Origin: Bradyrhizobium sp. AT1
GTDB lineage: Bacteria; Pseudomonadota; Alphaproteobacteria; Rhizobiales; Xanthobacteraceae
Assembly: GCF_001590795.1 (NCBI RefSeq)
Contig: NZ_JXDL01000001.1
Coordinates: forward strand, 1,157,505-1,199,547
Length of the DNA: 42,043 nt
Reading direction: 5' to 3'
Below the pieces are notes generated by a model, which worked only from the letters and a program-made list of their open reading frames with translations, made no database searches and had not been told where the DNA came from. Positions 41,563 to 42,043 of the stretch are shown here, piece after piece. The position numbers and the translations under genes are program-made. Positions within the stretch are counted from its first letter, which is position 1; every line of letters starts with the position of its first letter.

Positions 41563-42043
41563 CTAGCGGTCCTTCTTGTTGTCCTGGAGCGCCTTCAGCG
41601 CGGCAAAGGGATGGTCCTCCGGATCGGGGGCGGTGACCTCCGCCTCGAACACGGCCCCCTCCTTGCGGGGGTAGGGATCGACCGCCAGGAAAAGGGCGTC
41701 GGTGGCGATCCGTCCGAGGTCGATGATGCCATTGACGATCGGCTCCGGCGGATCGATCGCCTCCGCCGGCTCCTCGTCGTCCTGCCCCTCCTCGATCAGG
41801 TCGGCCATCTTCCGAACCTCGGCCTCGGGGGCAAACACCAGCTCCACCGCCTCATCGATCTCGGTCTCGATGGGATCGAGGGTGACCACGCAGGTCTGGC
41901 CAATCCGGGCGCGGACGCGCCCCGTGACGTGGACCCGGCCGCCGCTCTTGGGCACGACGTCGAGGTCGGCCTGGACGGACAGCACCTCCCGCAGGCCGCC
42001 CACCTCAGCGATGGCCTGCCGCTCGGCGGCCGAGGCCTCGAGC
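41563..42043 (-). CDS. DUF177 (YceD) family protein, cut by the window edge
   Basis: The C-terminal 160 residues of a YceD/DUF177 protein, running off the right edge; the reading frame stays open to the last base, so the start lies outside. The signature region is HVTGRVRARIGQTCVVTLDPIETEI with its Cys, followed by a strongly acidic loop (EEGQDDEEPAEAIDPPEP) and PIVNGIIDLGRIATDALFLAVDPYPR. The tail ends PFAALKALQDNKK, typical of the family. In many bacteria the gene lies beside rpmF and plsX and is linked to 23S rRNA metabolism; here it precedes plsX on the same strand with 299 bases between. Confidence 0.9.
   Translation of the reverse strand, partial: LEASAAERQAIAEVGGLREVLSVQADLDVVPKSGGRVHVTGRVRARIGQTCVVTLDPIETEIDEAVELVFAPEAEVRKMADLIEEGQDDEEPAEAIDPPEPIVNGIIDLGRIATDALFLAVDPYPRKEGAVFEAEVTAPDPEDHPFAALKALQDNKKDR

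Overview
The window reads as a chromosomal segment of a Bradyrhizobium-like alphaproteobacterium (Nitrobacteraceae). The evidence is the high GC, the gene order DUF177 - plsX - fabH - ihfA - merR, a Rhizobiales-type porin, a GcrA cell-cycle regulator, heme A synthase next to a DUF2842 gene, and several families of palindromic intergenic repeats that I associate with Bradyrhizobium. The genus call comes from family recognition and memory, not from a search.

Layout. 1-6.3 kb: a repeat-rich edge, a class I glutamine-amidotransferase-like hydrolase, an anchored unknown protein, an AI-2E family permease, an ABM-domain protein, a small tail-anchored protein, a membrane diguanylate cyclase, and the ribosomal pair rplM-rpsI with a strong terminator. 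6.4-9.8 kb: a hotdog thioesterase diverging from an ECHDC3-like crotonase, a CoA-binding protein and an O-acetylhomoserine sulfhydrylase. 9.9-11.7 kb: a small secreted protein, heme A synthase and a DUF2842 protein.

11.7-21.0 kb is a surface-polysaccharide locus: a NodB-fold protein, a GNAT/FemAB-like acyltransferase, a Wzz protein fused to a BY-kinase-like domain, a GT4 glycosyltransferase, a polyprenyl-phosphate sugar transferase and a Wzy-like polymerase/ligase. The set matches the parts list of a holdfast or unipolar-polysaccharide system (HfsH, HfsK, HfsA/HfsB, HfsG-like, HfsE, HfsC), but no wza exporter or wzx flippase is visible. The NodB-fold protein has lost its metal ligands and the kinase-like domain has no P-loop, so both look like pseudoenzymes. 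This is the most interesting part of the window.

20.9-28.4 kb: a MarR regulator diverging from a FAD monooxygenase around a clear palindrome, a tandem pair of saccharopine-dehydrogenase-like reductases with a DUF169 gene, a YdcF protein whose conserved N-terminus seems to begin at CTG, an acetamidase/formamidase and a small helix-rich protein. 28.4-36.5 kb: gcrA, a major porin, a second MarR gene, an alpha/beta-hydrolase lacking its nucleophile serine, an SDR, a small secreted protein, a frameshifted HSL-type esterase and its divergent TetR gene. 36.6-38.0 kb: a lower-GC stretch with a secreted ClpP-fold protein, lying at the 3' end of a tRNA-Pro(GGG) gene. 38.1-42.0 kb: the merR - ihfA - fabH - plsX - DUF177 block, transcribed leftward; the last gene runs off the edge.

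I see no prophage, insertion sequence, CRISPR array or rRNA. All start adjustments were made by eye from ribosome-binding sites and family N-termini.
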